Assembly: GCF_030816915.1 (NCBI RefSeq)
Contig: NZ_JAUSYN010000002.1
Span: forward strand, 5,903,501 to 5,967,500
From: Streptomyces sp. B3I8
Lineage (GTDB): Bacteria > Actinomycetota > Actinomycetes > Streptomycetales > Streptomycetaceae
DNA length: 64,000 nt
Direction of reading: 5' to 3'
Every line of letters starts with the position of its first letter. Position 1 is the stretch's first letter. The notes under the pieces are model-generated. The model ran no database searches. It was not told the origin of the DNA and saw only the letters and a program-made list of their open reading frames with translations. Shown here piece by piece: positions 48,095 through 56,819 of this stretch. The translations under genes and the position numbers were made by a program.

Positions 48095-48753
48095 TCACGC
48101 GTTCTGCATGTGAGCCAGGCCCGCCAGGGCCGCGCGCCGCAGTGGACTGTCATCGCCCCACCGTCGGAAGGCCCACCGCATGTCCGGGCTCGCCAGCAGA
48201 TCGGTGTCTTCCGGTGCGTCTGGCAGTTCGATGCGGGAGATGGATATGAACCCCTGCTGCTGCCACTCGATCAGCCTTGCCCGCACGGGGCGGGGGATGT
48301 AGCGGTCGAGGCCGTCGAACGCGGCGATCATGTCGTGACGCTCGGCCCGGCCAGCGGTCGGATCCGCGGCGATCCCGTGCAGCACGGCAAGGGCCTGGGT
48401 GAGCGTGTGGCCCCGCTGCCACAGGGGGAGCATCACCGTTCCCTCGGCCTCAAGCTGCTCGCGCGCGGAATTCTCGAACTGGAACTGCAGCCCGCGGGAA
48501 GTGCCCGCGAGCGCGCGGCGAAGCGGCGTAGGGATTGCCACGCCCGGAGAGCAGGGACTGGACGACGACCTTGGTCCATCCGCTCGTCACGCTCGAAACG
48601 CACCGCCACGTCGACGTCGTGCGGCTCCAGGGCGCCACGCGCGAAACTCCCGAAGAGCCAGACCTCCTGCACCAGGGCCAACGGCCAACTGGTGTCCCCG
48701 TCGAGCCGGCGAATCATCTGTTCAACCAGTTCCACGGCCCGAGCCCGCTTCAC
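48095..48753 (-). pseudogene. Nucleotidyltransferase gene broken by two frameshifts
   Basis: From ATG 48753 the frame reads an MNT-type nucleotidyltransferase start: W-L-F-G-S-F-A-R-G and H-D-V-D-V-A-V-R-F (the G-S and D-x-D sites). After R-M-D the coding pattern moves to a second frame (V-V-V-Q-S-L-L-S-G-R-G-N-P-Y) near 48573 and to a third (P-L-R-R-A-L-A-G-T-S-R-G-L-Q-F) near 48525, which runs to 48095. Each change needs one base less. The intact family is about 215 residues. As given it is inactive. The separate ORFs seem not to be independent genes. Confidence 0.7.
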
Positions 48754-48807
48754 ATCCGTCTCCTTCGCACAGGCGCCAGGGTAGACACGGCACTGACCGT
48801 GGGAGGG

Positions 48808-49200
48808 CTACAGCAGTTCGGCGTACGCCCCGCCATTGAGGATCCCGAACTCGACCCGGCACGGGAACATCGACGGGTGTCCGGCCTGCCGGTGAGCCAG
48901 GTGCGTGGCCACCACCGTGCTCGCCCATTCCCGCAGCGACTGCGGGAGCCGGTAGAGCTTGTGGTCGGTGCAACGCACATACGCGGGTTCCGCCCCGGTG
49001 ATCAGGCCGGCGCCGTCGATGCCGACGGCTGCCACGTCCAGGACCAGGCCCGTCTCTTGCTCGGAGGCAATGACCGGCAGCTCCAGCACGTCGGCCGCCG
49101 CGACGGCGCGCCTGTGCTCCGCCGCCTCCTCCGCGGTGATGACCCTGTTGGGAATGCCGGACCCCTCGCGCCGCGGCCTGTTCTTCTTCGTCCGCCCCAC
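48808..49200 (-). CDS. Conserved hypothetical protein
   Basis: 130 residues. A basic N-terminus (R-T-K-K-N-R-P-R-R-E), a helix (A-E-E-A-A-E-H-R-R-A-V), a beta part (L-P-V-I-A-S; L-V-L-D-V-A-A-V-G-I) and Y-V-R-C-T-D-H-K-L-Y-R-L-P followed by a helix. GTG at 49200 starts three bases after the stop of a small upstream gene, so they are likely co-transcribed. Not recognised. Confidence 0.7.
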   Translation of the reverse strand: MGRTKKNRPRREGSGIPNRVITAEEAAEHRRAVAAADVLELPVIASEQETGLVLDVAAVGIDGAGLITGAEPAYVRCTDHKLYRLPQSLREWASTVVATHLAHRQAGHPSMFPCRVEFGILNGGAYAELL

Positions 49201-49203
49201 CGT

Positions 49204-49371
49204 CTACACCCCCTGCCGCTCGCCGAGCAGCGACGCCAAGCCCAGCCCCGCATCCGAGGCAGCCACCACTCTGTCGATGGTGCCCCTGGACATTTCCTCA
49301 GCCGTCCGGCGTCGGGTGTGATCGACGAAGGACTCCAGCATGCCGATGGGGCGCCAGATCCGCTCAGGCAT
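49204..49371 (-). CDS. Small hypothetical protein
   Basis: ATG at 49371, preceded by GAGAGG, opens 55 residues: P-E-R-I-W-R-P-I-G-M-L-E-S-F, H-T-R-R-R-T-A-E-E-M, then an Ala/Leu/Gly helix ending G-V. High G/C at third positions supports coding. Paired with the 48808-49200 gene. Confidence 0.6.
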   Translation of the reverse strand: MPERIWRPIGMLESFVDHTRRRTAEEMSRGTIDRVVAASDAGLGLASLLGERQGV

Positions 49372-49551
49372 CGCGTGACACCTCTCGTACGACTATGTGC
49401 CCGACGACCCTAGGCCCAGGTGTCAGCTCACCGCCGAGCTTTCACGCAAGGTCCCACGATTGTGCGTTTGGCCTGCTGCGCGACGAAGACGTGCTCGGTT
49501 TCGTACCCTCCGAGGACATCGACCGCATCAGTGACGGCCGGCCGTAACCTC

Positions 49552-50379
49552 TCAGGTTCCCTCCGCGAGGAACTGCCGGGCGCCGCGCAGGGAGGTTCTT
49601 AGCTCGCGCTGGCTCGCGCGGCAGTCAAGACGGATGTCGAGTCCGCCAGGAATTCCCGCCTCGCTGCGCAGCCCTGTCTTCAGCCGGGAGGCGTCGAGCC
49701 CGTCGCGACGCGCGATGAGGACACCGAGTTCGTGACGGCTGAGGGCATCGGCTCCCGCCAGGTGGCGCACGCCGCGGGCATCGGAGGCAGCCAATTCCAG
49801 GAGAGCGGCGGCCAGATCTCCTACATGGACGGGGCAGCGGACGTCGTCCGTGAAGAGCACTCCGTCCCGCCTGCCCGACACCAGGTCGTGCACCGTCCGC
49901 ACGTGCTCGGAACGCTGGTCGCCGATGATCAGCGAAGTGCGGGCAATGACGGCGCCCGGGTTCACGAGGCCGACACCGGTCTCGGCCGCGGCCTTTGCCG
50001 CGCCGTAGGGGGTGACAGGATCGGGCAGTCGCGACTCGTCGTAGCTGACGCTGGAACCGGAGAACACCGCGTCACTCGACACATGGACCAGCCGGCACCC
50101 GTACCGCGCAGCAGCCAATGCCAGCCGGACTGGCCCCTCCGCCGTCACCGCCCAGTCGGGCCCGCCACTCGTGGTGTTGATGATGACGCGCGGTTTCGTC
50201 TCCGCCACCACGGCCTCCACACGCCCTGCATCCCTCATATCAAGGGCACGCCAGGCGGCGCGCGGGGCAGATCCGGGGCGGGTAGCGAACGTCGCGGCCG
50301 TCACGTGTCCCGCCTCTGACGCCTGGCGGACCAGCTCGTTGCCGAGGAACCCGCTGCCGCCAACGATCAAGACCGTCAT
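49552..50379 (-). CDS. NAD(P)-dependent sugar-nucleotide reductase (RmlD-like)
   Basis: 275 residues, short-chain dehydrogenase of the RmlD/epimerase type. Cofactor motif G-G-S-G-F-L-G (7-13), V-H-V-S-S-D-A-V-F-S-G (about 95-105), and catalytic Y-G-A-A-K (Tyr/Lys about 126-130). D-D-V-R-C-P-V-H-V follows. RmlD makes dTDP-rhamnose; the true substrate here is unknown because no partner sugar genes are adjacent. ATG 50379. It might supply the glycosyltransferase at 18.2 kb, but that is guesswork. Confidence 0.82.
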   Translation of the reverse strand: MTVLIVGGSGFLGNELVRQASEAGHVTAATFATRPGSAPRAAWRALDMRDAGRVEAVVAETKPRVIINTTSGGPDWAVTAEGPVRLALAAARYGCRLVHVSSDAVFSGSSVSYDESRLPDPVTPYGAAKAAAETGVGLVNPGAVIARTSLIIGDQRSEHVRTVHDLVSGRRDGVLFTDDVRCPVHVGDLAAALLELAASDARGVRHLAGADALSRHELGVLIARRDGLDASRLKTGLRSEAGIPGGLDIRLDCRASQRELRTSLRGARQFLAEGT

Positions 50380-50569
50380 GCCGGGACACGATATGGGACT
50401 CGCGGACTCACTCGCGGGAAGTTCGGCGAGAGCAGCGCATCCGGCAGGCAGCCGGGCAACCGGCCGACAACGGTCCGGTCAGCCCGCACGGCGATGTGCT
50501 GCGCCACCCCGTCCACACATCAAACCCAGGTCCCCCCGGCGGCCGGCGGCTCGTGGTCGGCCGGGGAAG

Positions 50570-51016
50570 TCACGCCAGGTCGATGCCCAGCTCGGTGTCC
50601 GGTCTGCAGAATGTGCACGCAGTAATGGTGGGGTCGGTGAGGGCGGCCCGCGCCTCATCAGCCCTGATCGGGTGCGGTGTTCCCTCGAACATGGTGCAGT
50701 CGGCCAGGTGGATGAAGGCGGGCTCCGGGCCGTGTGTGGTGCGCTTCTGCTGCACGACGTACCCGGCCCTCGCGGGCGGAGGAGTGAACGCCGGCAACGG
50801 TCCTGCGCCTTTCACCTTGCGCCCCGGCCGCTGCTGCTGCGGCGGCCGTTCGGCGCGTCCGAGCGCAGCGAGAACAGCCTCCCGCTGGAGCCGAAGGTAG
50901 GTGGCGACCGTTTCGTTGTCAGCGATCTCCTCGGCGAGGTGCGCGAGGATGACCCGGAGCCGACGGGGGTCGGGCGGCAGCGGCGGGCTAGGAGGAGGTT
51001 CGGACACGGCGCTCAC
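50570..51016 (-). CDS. DUF6233-like protein
   Basis: 148 residues. N-terminal Pro-rich region and helices (L-A-H-L-A-E-E-I; Y-L-R-L-Q-R-E-A-V-L-A-A-L), then the conserved C-terminal part: G-Y-V-V-Q-Q-K-R, I-H-L-A-D-C-T-M, R-A-D-E-A-R-A-A-L and C-T-F-C-R-P-D-T-E-L-G. These match the Streptomyces family I know as DUF6233; the Cys residues may bind metal. It overlaps the preceding small gene, its usual companion. The start is uncertain (GTG 51016 or 51007). Confidence 0.78.
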   Translation of the reverse strand: MSAVSEPPPSPPLPPDPRRLRVILAHLAEEIADNETVATYLRLQREAVLAALGRAERPPQQQRPGRKVKGAGPLPAFTPPPARAGYVVQQKRTTHGPEPAFIHLADCTMFEGTPHPIRADEARAALTDPTITACTFCRPDTELGIDLA

Positions 51017-51194
51017 CGTGCAGCGCTGCCCAGGCCGCTGACCGCCGACCCTGCCAGTAAGGGTGGAACAGTACCTGCGACGACAGGCGGATCAGTCGTC
51101 TGCGCAGCGCGGTCCGAGGACACGCAGCGAGTTGCCCGTAGGCGGCGTGCCACTCCTCCTGTGCTCGCGCGAGGTCGTCGGGAATCGATCGCAT
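50988..51194 (-). CDS. Small conserved hypothetical protein
   Basis: 68 residues from ATG 51194: M-R-S-I-P-D-D-L-A-R-A-Q-E-E-W, L-R-R-R-L-I-R-L-S, then F-H-P-Y-W and A-A-W-A-A-L. Short proteins of this kind (I-P-x-D-L, F-H-P-x-W) precede DUF6233 genes in Streptomyces. A TTG at 51206 is an alternative start. The stop overlaps the next gene by about 28 bases. Confidence 0.72.
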   Translation of the reverse strand: MRSIPDDLARAQEEWHAAYGQLAACPRTALRRRLIRLSSQVLFHPYWQGRRSAAWAALHGERRVRTSS

Positions 51195-51923
51195 GACCGA
51201 ATCCAATCATGTGTTCGATTTTCGATGCGACCCGGTAGAGTCCCGGCCGCCCCCCTGGGTGTGACTGAGCGCGCCACTTGGCCACTGCGCGTGTTGGGTG
51301 GCCGCGGCGGCACTCATTTCCGCGCCTAGCCGGGCGCTGCGCCGGACGGGCCTGGTGACCGGGGGTCATGGGCAGCCGATGGTTTCCGCCCTGAGGGTCA
51401 AGGCGTACCCGTCCGGAGCATAAGAAGTACGGGCCTCGACGGGCGCCGTTCTGCTGTTCGGAGCGGTGGCAGCGCTGCGACGGACACGCCAGCCGGATTC
51501 GGGGCGACGACGTAGCCGCTCCTGTGGAGCGCCGGACCGGCGGGCGCGTCCCTCGCGCGATTCGCCGCGCGTGGCCGGACACTGCGGTCGGCCGACGCAC
51601 GGCTGCAGAGTGGGCTGGGCGGTCCGATGGACGTCATAGAGAGAACTTTTACTATGCGAGATGCGATTTTCGTCTAGCGAGAACTCCGAATTGCTTGAGG
51701 TTGAGGTGAGGCGTTTCCATCGCGTCAGCCAGCGGCCTCTCCTAGGCCCTAATTGGCAAGCGTTCCACGCAATGCACCGATAGGACCGGCGCCACTGTGG
51801 TTACAGACACGGGGTGAAGCAACCCTCGCCTTGCCCAGTTGCACGGTCGTGGGCGAAGCGGTGCACTGGAACTGGGTGGCTACTGCGCGAGCGTTCCCAC
51901 CTTCCTGTGAGGCTGGAGTCCTG
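51195..51923. other. Intergenic region entering an AT-richer island
   Basis: 729 bases. Up to about 51600 it is GC-rich without a supported gene. From about 51635 the base composition drops (ACTTTTACTATG, GATTTTCGTCTAG, GAATTGCTTGAGG), and it likely contains the promoter of the FAD oxidoreductase. No direct repeats or attachment site could be assigned. Confidence 0.5.
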
Positions 51924-53174
51924 ATGGCATATCACGACGTGGGCATAGTCGGCGGTGGATGTGCTGGGCTATTCCTGGCAAGGGAATTGGCGGTACGGGG
52001 CTGCGACTGCATTGTAATTGAAAAAGACCCAGCGGCTGCACATGCATCTACTCGAAACCAGGGATGGCTGCAGAGTGGATCATTTTATGCGGCGGTGGAC
52101 GACGCAGCTGCGGCTAGAGGGTGCCGCGAAGGCTTTGACTACATCACTGAGACCTACCCTGACGCTATCTTGCGGGAGGTAGAGAGCTACTTCCTTTTTA
52201 GAAGTCAACAAGGTCTCACGGGAACATTGGAGCGCTGTCGAAGAGAGGGGATCCCGATTAACGCAATAGGAGAGAAGGAAATCCGGAAAATTCAGGACGA
52301 GAATCCCATCCTTCACGGGACCCCGCTGGATTATATGGCCCAGGTGTATGACCGGCCATTCGATACACGTCACCTGCTCCAGACTGTCGCGGATGAGGTC
52401 GCATCGTGCAGGGTCGAGCCTATGGAGATTGCCAGTCTAGACAGTATCACTGCTTCGCCCAAAAACCATGAGTGGATCGTTAATGTTGGCAATCGTAGTG
52501 CCATAGGATGCAGGATTCTTGTCCTCGCTTGCGGGGCCTACATCCCTGAACTGCTTGAGAGGATTACCCCTGAAATTCCCCTGGCAGTCGAGATAACTAA
52601 AACGCCGGTTTTGGTGCTCCAGGGTCATCAAATATGCAGGTATGCGATCATGATGCCGTTGGAACCTGGCGGACTTAACCTCGTACCCTTCAAGCCCATC
52701 GAGGATGTTGCGGGAGTTAGCGTCTGCCTGTCCCGCACGGACTATCCGATAGATCGTGCAGGAAACGATTTCTTGCCCCCGAAGACACCGGAAGCTTTTG
52801 CCGCTTCGCTAGAGGCCCACCTGCCGGGAATTAGGGAAGTTGTCCAAGCGTCGTCGAGGCGGGTGGAAGCCCATTTCTACACTTGCCAAAAACTCAAGGA
52901 AAAGCTCAATGGTTCATCGCGCGGGCCACTGGCTCAATATTACGAAGATTGGCGACTCGGAGTCTTTTATCCGGGGAAATTTACCTCTTCCCCGATTGCG
53001 GCCAGCCGCTTCGCAGATGACCTGTGCAAGCAGTTCGGAAAGAAAACCGTTGCGGGGTCTGGTGGTGAACCTCTGCGCGTGGCGCGACAACGCTATTACG
53101 ACCAAGCGGATCACCGGGTTGAGGTCACTGGTGGAGGGGTGAGGTTCCAGCTGGGGAGGGGGGTGGCTGAGTAG
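51924..53174 (+). CDS. FAD-dependent oxidoreductase (DAO-like), AT-richer
   Basis: 416 residues. N-terminal FAD-binding Rossmann motif G-I-V-G-G-G-C-A-G-L-F-L-A (about 7-19) and V-I-E-K-D at the end of strand 2, followed by S-T-R-N-Q-G-W-L-Q-S-G, typical of the DAO/glycine-oxidase fold. The substrate is unknown. ATG at 51924 follows TGGAG. Codons often end in A or T, unlike most of the window, so the gene and its convergent neighbour are probably recent arrivals from a lower-GC source. Confidence 0.8.
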   Translation: MAYHDVGIVGGGCAGLFLARELAVRGCDCIVIEKDPAAAHASTRNQGWLQSGSFYAAVDDAAAARGCREGFDYITETYPDAILREVESYFLFRSQQGLTGTLERCRREGIPINAIGEKEIRKIQDENPILHGTPLDYMAQVYDRPFDTRHLLQTVADEVASCRVEPMEIASLDSITASPKNHEWIVNVGNRSAIGCRILVLACGAYIPELLERITPEIPLAVEITKTPVLVLQGHQICRYAIMMPLEPGGLNLVPFKPIEDVAGVSVCLSRTDYPIDRAGNDFLPPKTPEAFAASLEAHLPGIREVVQASSRRVEAHFYTCQKLKEKLNGSSRGPLAQYYEDWRLGVFYPGKFTSSPIAASRFADDLCKQFGKKTVAGSGGEPLRVARQRYYDQADHRVEVTGGGVRFQLGRGVAE

Positions 53175-53183
53175 ACATGTAAG

Positions 53184-53708
53184 TCACCAGGGGTCCGGGG
53201 ATGTGGCCGTTTCCCGAAGCAGGTAGTAATCTTCAAGTGCCGATGAGATGTGTCGCTTGATTTCGTCGAGCCCAATAACGTGGGGGCCGGAGCCCTCTGT
53301 AGAAAGGCCCCTGGAGAACTGCAGGATACTCACTGAATCCTCCACCACTAGCGCGGCAGCCTCTTCGATTCGTTTCCGAGCCTCCTCAGAAACCGGGGAG
53401 AAGTCAGTGGGGGGATCGCCATGCTGAATTCGTCCGGGGATGTATGTAGCGAGCGCGTAACGAAAAGCGCAGACTAGGCCATTCTCCATGCCTGCCTCTG
53501 GATTCAATCCGCTCTCCGGAAGCCACGGATAGGATTTTCTCTGGTTGTAAGCCGCAAGGAATCGGCTGAGGACCCCGCTGTGCGCCTTTGATGCCACTAT
53601 CTCACGAAGGGCTTCATCTACTGCCACAACAAATTCCTTCGGAGCGGTAGGCTTTTCGTATCCCAATCTGGACACTTCGGTCTCCTCTGCTCTGCGCTGT
53701 GGCGACAT
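53184..53708 (-). CDS. Hypothetical protein of the AT-richer island
   Basis: 174 residues from ATG 53708 (AAGGAG four bases upstream). Helical: V-V-A-V-D-E-A-L-R-E-I-V-A, F-R-Y-A-L-A-T-Y-I, A-R-K-R-I-E-E-A-A-A-L-V-V-E-D. The composition matches the FAD gene, to which it is convergent with a 9-base gap. The same transferred block is likely. No family recognised; an in-frame ATG at 53750 gives a longer version without a better ribosome site. Confidence 0.68.
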   Translation of the reverse strand: MSPQRRAEETEVSRLGYEKPTAPKEFVVAVDEALREIVASKAHSGVLSRFLAAYNQRKSYPWLPESGLNPEAGMENGLVCAFRYALATYIPGRIQHGDPPTDFSPVSEEARKRIEEAAALVVEDSVSILQFSRGLSTEGSGPHVIGLDEIKRHISSALEDYYLLRETATSPDPW

Positions 53709-54150
53709 GCAACTCCTTCTCACGGTACGGAGTGAACACTCACCCCGCATGCGTTGTGACTCATTGTGTTCGAGCGGCCACGTGGTGACATTTCGTGGCT
53801 AAATTACGTGGACGCTAAGACTCCGGACAAGGCGTGCGCTGCGTAATACCGCCCACACTCACCTTCCAGCGCTACCAAACGTGGCCTGCGGCCGTCCCGT
53901 AATGATCTCTGATGCACTTGCTGCCCTGCTCGGTTGATGATCAGACGGTGATCATGAAGTTGCGCAGGCGTGCATACGGGCGGCCGTCTTCTCTTTCCGC
54001 CCTACATCACAGGCTGGAACCGAGTGGGATAGTTGGTATGCCTACGGCGGTCCCTATCTGTGGCCAACTCCGATGCCGAGGGTGGCCAGATGAGGCACTC
54101 AGTCACACTGGGAGCATGGGCGTTTCGACGCGGATCGGCGGGAGGCGCGG
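53709..54150. other. Intergenic region
   Basis: 442 bases, with only the ribosome binding site of the leftward gene and the GGGAGG site of the MazG-like gene identified. CACGTGG and ACGTGG words recur at 53778-53813, which could be a regulator site. Nothing coding can be supported. Confidence 0.45.
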
Positions 54151-54492
54151 ATGGGCCTTGACGAGCTGCTGCAGCAGGCGATGCGAGTGCATGACCTGTA
54201 CGACCGGCTGAACCTGGATGAACGGGGCCGGGGGTGGACACGGGAAGAGTTCATGCTCGGCTTCGCGGGTGACGTCGGCGATCTGGCCAAACTGGTCATG
54301 GCCGAAGAGGGAGCGCGGGACATGCCGGGCGGGCGAGCGGCACTGGAACATGAACTCGCGGACTGCCTGTGGTCGGTGCTCATCTTGGCCCACCGATATG
54401 GCGTCGATCTGGAGACTGCCTTTCGCCGCACGATGGCGGAACTGGAGACGGCGATCAGCGCCCGGCTCCCCGGCGATGAGAGCTCTGCGTGA
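54151..54492 (+). CDS. MazG-like nucleotide pyrophosphohydrolase
   Basis: 113 residues of all-helical MazG type: W-T-R-E-E-F-M-L-G-F-A-G-D-V-G-D-L-A-K-L near 28-47, E-E-G-A-R-D, then E-H-E-L-A-D-C-L-W-S-V-L at about 70-81, corresponding to the metal-binding E-x-x-E-D-x-L-x region. Such enzymes split NTPs or damaged nucleotides into NMP and PPi. ATG at 54151 follows GGAGG. Followed by HIT and Ku genes, suggesting a nucleotide/DNA maintenance group. Confidence 0.8.
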   Translation: MGLDELLQQAMRVHDLYDRLNLDERGRGWTREEFMLGFAGDVGDLAKLVMAEEGARDMPGGRAALEHELADCLWSVLILAHRYGVDLETAFRRTMAELETAISARLPGDESSA

Positions 54493-54555
54493 CCGCGAGG
54501 CCCTTCGACCGCCGGCGCGCGATCAAGGACTGGTGAACTGACGGAGCGGGAGTCC

Positions 54556-55104
54556 GTGGATCTCGATGCCTACGCCGCCAGGGCCCGGACCGGCCCCTGC
54601 TTCATCTGTGCGTACCTGGACGGACACCCTGACTACCAGCACGAGACGATCTAGGAACACGATGCGCATGTCGCATTCCTGGACCGGTGGCCCACCGTCC
54701 CCGGCAAAGCCCTCGTCGCCCCGAAGGCACACATCGAGCACATTGCCCGGGACCTGGACGAAGCCGCGTTCAGCAGCCTCATGCTCGTCGTCCACAGAGT
54801 CGCGCTCGCCGTGGAGGAAGTCTTCCGCCCAGAACGGACCTACCTGCTGTCGCTGGGAAGCCAGCAGGGCAACGCACACGTGCACTGGCACATCGCTGGG
54901 CTGCCGCCCGGCGTCCCGTACGAGCGTCAACAATTTCACGCCCTCATGACCGAGAACGGCGTACTGGCCCCGACCCCTGAGCAGAGCGCGGACATGGCGA
55001 AGCGTCTGCGTACGTCCATCACGGCCGGCCGAGACCGTCCCTGTGACCAGAGGCTGGAGCGGGATGAGCCCGGACCGGGATGCGTGCCCCCTGCCGCCGG
55101 ATGA
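54556..55104 (+). pseudogene. HIT-family hydrolase gene with internal amber codon
   Basis: From GTG 54556: A-R-T-G-P-C-F-I-C-A-Y-L-D-G-H-P, then TAG at 54652-54654 after H-E-T-I, where the family has Tyr or a similar residue. The frame continues as a good HIT protein: V-A-F-L-D-R-W-P-T, G-K-A-L-V-A-P-K-A-H-I-E-H and the catalytic H-V-H-W-H-I. A single base change restored the frame would give about 180 residues. Either a nonsense mutation or a sequencing error. A short product could start at the ATG 54781, but it would lack the core. Confidence 0.72.
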
Positions 55105-55114
55105 CTCTGGAGGT

Positions 55115-55906
55115 ATGAAGGCCACGTGGTCCGGGATGATCCAGTTCGCGCTGGTCACCATGCCGATCAAGCTGTACGCGGCGACCGAGGAGCATCCCGT
55201 GCGCCTTCGCGAGATCCATATCGCCGACGGCAGCCGCGTCGAACACCGTCGCTTCTGCAGGGCCGAGAACAGGGAAATCCCCTACGACCAGGTCGGCAGG
55301 GGATTCGAACTGGCCGATGGGCGCATGGTGCCGCTTACGGAGGAGGACTTGGCCCGCCTGCCTTTGCCCACCAAGCGCTCCATTGACGTGCTCGGCTTCG
55401 TGCCCTTCGAGGACATCGACCCCATCAGTTACGAACGGCCGTACTACGTGGGGCCCGGACCCGGTGCCGGCTGGCCGTATGCCCTCCTTGTCGAGGCCCT
55501 CGCCCGCACCGGCTACGTTGCTGTGTGCAAGGTCGCCTTGCGCAGCCGGGAGCGTCTGGCGCTGCTTCGCCCCCGCCACGGAGTGCTCATTTTGCAGACG
55601 CTGCTGTGGCAGGACGAGTTGCGTGACCCGGGAGACCTGGCGCCATCCGCGCCGGTCAGCGACCGGGAGCTGGGGCTGGCCGAGGTGCTGATTCGGGAGC
55701 TTATCGGTATCGACGTCGGTGAGGTGCGCGACGAGTACGCTCATGCCCTTGAGCAGCTCGTAGATGCGAAGATCACCGGCGCTCAGCTCGTCGAGCCAGC
55801 GGCACCCACCGCTGCGATGGATCTGATGACAGCGCTGGAGGAGAGCGTCCGAGCGGCTGAGAGAGCGCACGGACACCAGTCCGCCCGGCCTCGGTCATCG
55901 TCCTGA
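55115..55906 (+). CDS. ku: Ku-type DNA end-binding protein
   Basis: About 263 residues. Ku homodimers encircle double-strand DNA ends and recruit LigD for end joining. The family start is clear: T-W-S-G-M-I-Q-F-A-L-V-T-M-P-I-K-L-Y-A-A-T, then H-R-R-F-C, E-L-A-D-G, R-S-I-D-V-L-G-F-V-P and L-L-V-E-A-L-A-R-T-G. The C-terminus is short and lacks the long Lys-rich tail of some Streptomyces Ku proteins. No LigD in the window. An upstream GTG at 55043 gives 24 more residues; I prefer ATG 55115, with GGAGG close by, though that spacing is tight. Confidence 0.85.
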   Translation: MKATWSGMIQFALVTMPIKLYAATEEHPVRLREIHIADGSRVEHRRFCRAENREIPYDQVGRGFELADGRMVPLTEEDLARLPLPTKRSIDVLGFVPFEDIDPISYERPYYVGPGPGAGWPYALLVEALARTGYVAVCKVALRSRERLALLRPRHGVLILQTLLWQDELRDPGDLAPSAPVSDRELGLAEVLIRELIGIDVGEVRDEYAHALEQLVDAKITGAQLVEPAAPTAAMDLMTALEESVRAAERAHGHQSARPRSSS

Positions 55907-56057
55907 CGGGCGCCGGAGCCACGACGTGGGTTCGGTGACCATGGGCAGTTCGCCGGGGGCAGACAGGAAAGATCGCGGAAAGACTGGCCAACGGGTTCGA
56001 GGGCATGTCAACGTAGACGACCTTGCAAGAAATCCCAGGTCAGAGAGGTGATTGCCC

Positions 56058-56411
56058 GTGACCGTAGCCCCTGTCGGCCCCGGTTTCTCCACCACCGTCG
56101 AAGCCCTGCGACTGCGGGAGTGGCAGCTCGGCCCCGGTCAGCCGACCCTGGTCATGGACCAGTTCTCCGCCGAGGACTTCCACCTGATCGTCGATGACCG
56201 CGCGGACGTGCATGTCAGCAGCAAGGACGGCAGGTTCTACCTCGGCTGGTTCCCGCTCGGCCGCCCCGGCACGGACGGCGAGGGATGGAAGATAGCCGTC
56301 ACCGGCACCGCCAAGGTCCGCGGCTACCACCTGTCGTTCGATACCGAGACGCCGGCCGACATCGTCGCCGCCGCCGTAGCGCGCGTGCTGGAGACCTCAC
56401 GCCGCCTCTGA
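56058..56411 (+). CDS. Single DUF317-like repeat protein
   Basis: 117 residues: F-H-L-I-V-D-D-R-A-D, R-F-Y-L-G-W-F-P-L-G, W-K-I-A-V-T-G, Y-H-L-S-F-D-T-E-T-P-A-D-I-V-A-A-A. This follows one repeat of the DUF317 pattern (beta strands ending in xxF-D, T-P-xx-I-V), so it looks like a half-size relative. GTG 56058 with GAGAGG upstream; TTG 56052 is the alternative. It begins a small operon with the next two genes. Confidence 0.68.
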   Translation: MTVAPVGPGFSTTVEALRLREWQLGPGQPTLVMDQFSAEDFHLIVDDRADVHVSSKDGRFYLGWFPLGRPGTDGEGWKIAVTGTAKVRGYHLSFDTETPADIVAAAVARVLETSRRL

Positions 56412-56513
56412 CAGCGCGGACACCGACAGATAATGCCCGCCCTGTGAGCGAGCTGGCCGTCCGAACGGCGGCCCGCTCCACCGCCCCGTTTCCCGCACCC
56501 CAGGAGGCTCTTC

Positions 56514-56804
56514 GTGACGTCCCCGGAGATGACCGTCGGCGATCTCATCGACCTGCTGTCCGGCTGCGACCCGCATGCTCCGGTCCGCCAGGCCATGAAC
56601 CCGTTCTTCCCGATGGCCCACCGCTTGGCGCAGGTCCTGCAGTCGGTCGACGAGACCGGCCGGACCGTCGTCTACCTCGCTGAAGGGCGTGACGAGGACG
56701 CACAGCTCGGCCATCTGCCACCCGAGGTCGCCATCGAGCTGACGTGGCAGGGCCCAATTCAGGCACCCCCGCGCCGCCCCCGCCGCCGCGCCGGCGGCAA
56801 CTAG
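56514..56804 (+). CDS. Small conserved hypothetical protein
   Basis: 96 residues: M-T-V-G-D-L-I-D-L-L-S-G-C-D-P-H-A-P-V-R-Q-A, then strands V-L-Q-S-V-D-E-T-G-R-T-V-V-Y-L-A-E-G. GTG 56514 follows AGGAGG. It resembles a small domain with the phrase D-L-x-x-L-L-x-x-x-D-P-x-A-x-V often found in phage and element proteins. Basic C-terminus. Function unknown. Confidence 0.72.
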   Translation: MTSPEMTVGDLIDLLSGCDPHAPVRQAMNPFFPMAHRLAQVLQSVDETGRTVVYLAEGRDEDAQLGHLPPEVAIELTWQGPIQAPPRRPRRRAGGN

Positions 56805-56819
56805 ATACGCACCGAGCCC

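Noticed and set aside
47257..48153. Leftward 298-codon frame over the GFA gene
   Set aside because: The GFA protein on the other strand has paired Cys motifs; this frame has none and crosses AT-rich DNA without bias.
49431..49548. Short frame ending G-F-V-P-S-E-D-I-D-R-I-S-D-G-R-P
   Set aside because: Looks like the tail of a lost gene but has no start and no recognisable partner; too short to call.
51013..51600. Leftward 195-codon frame upstream of the DUF6233 pair
   Set aside because: Low-complexity Arg/Pro content, no ribosome site, and overlap with the small conserved gene in another frame.
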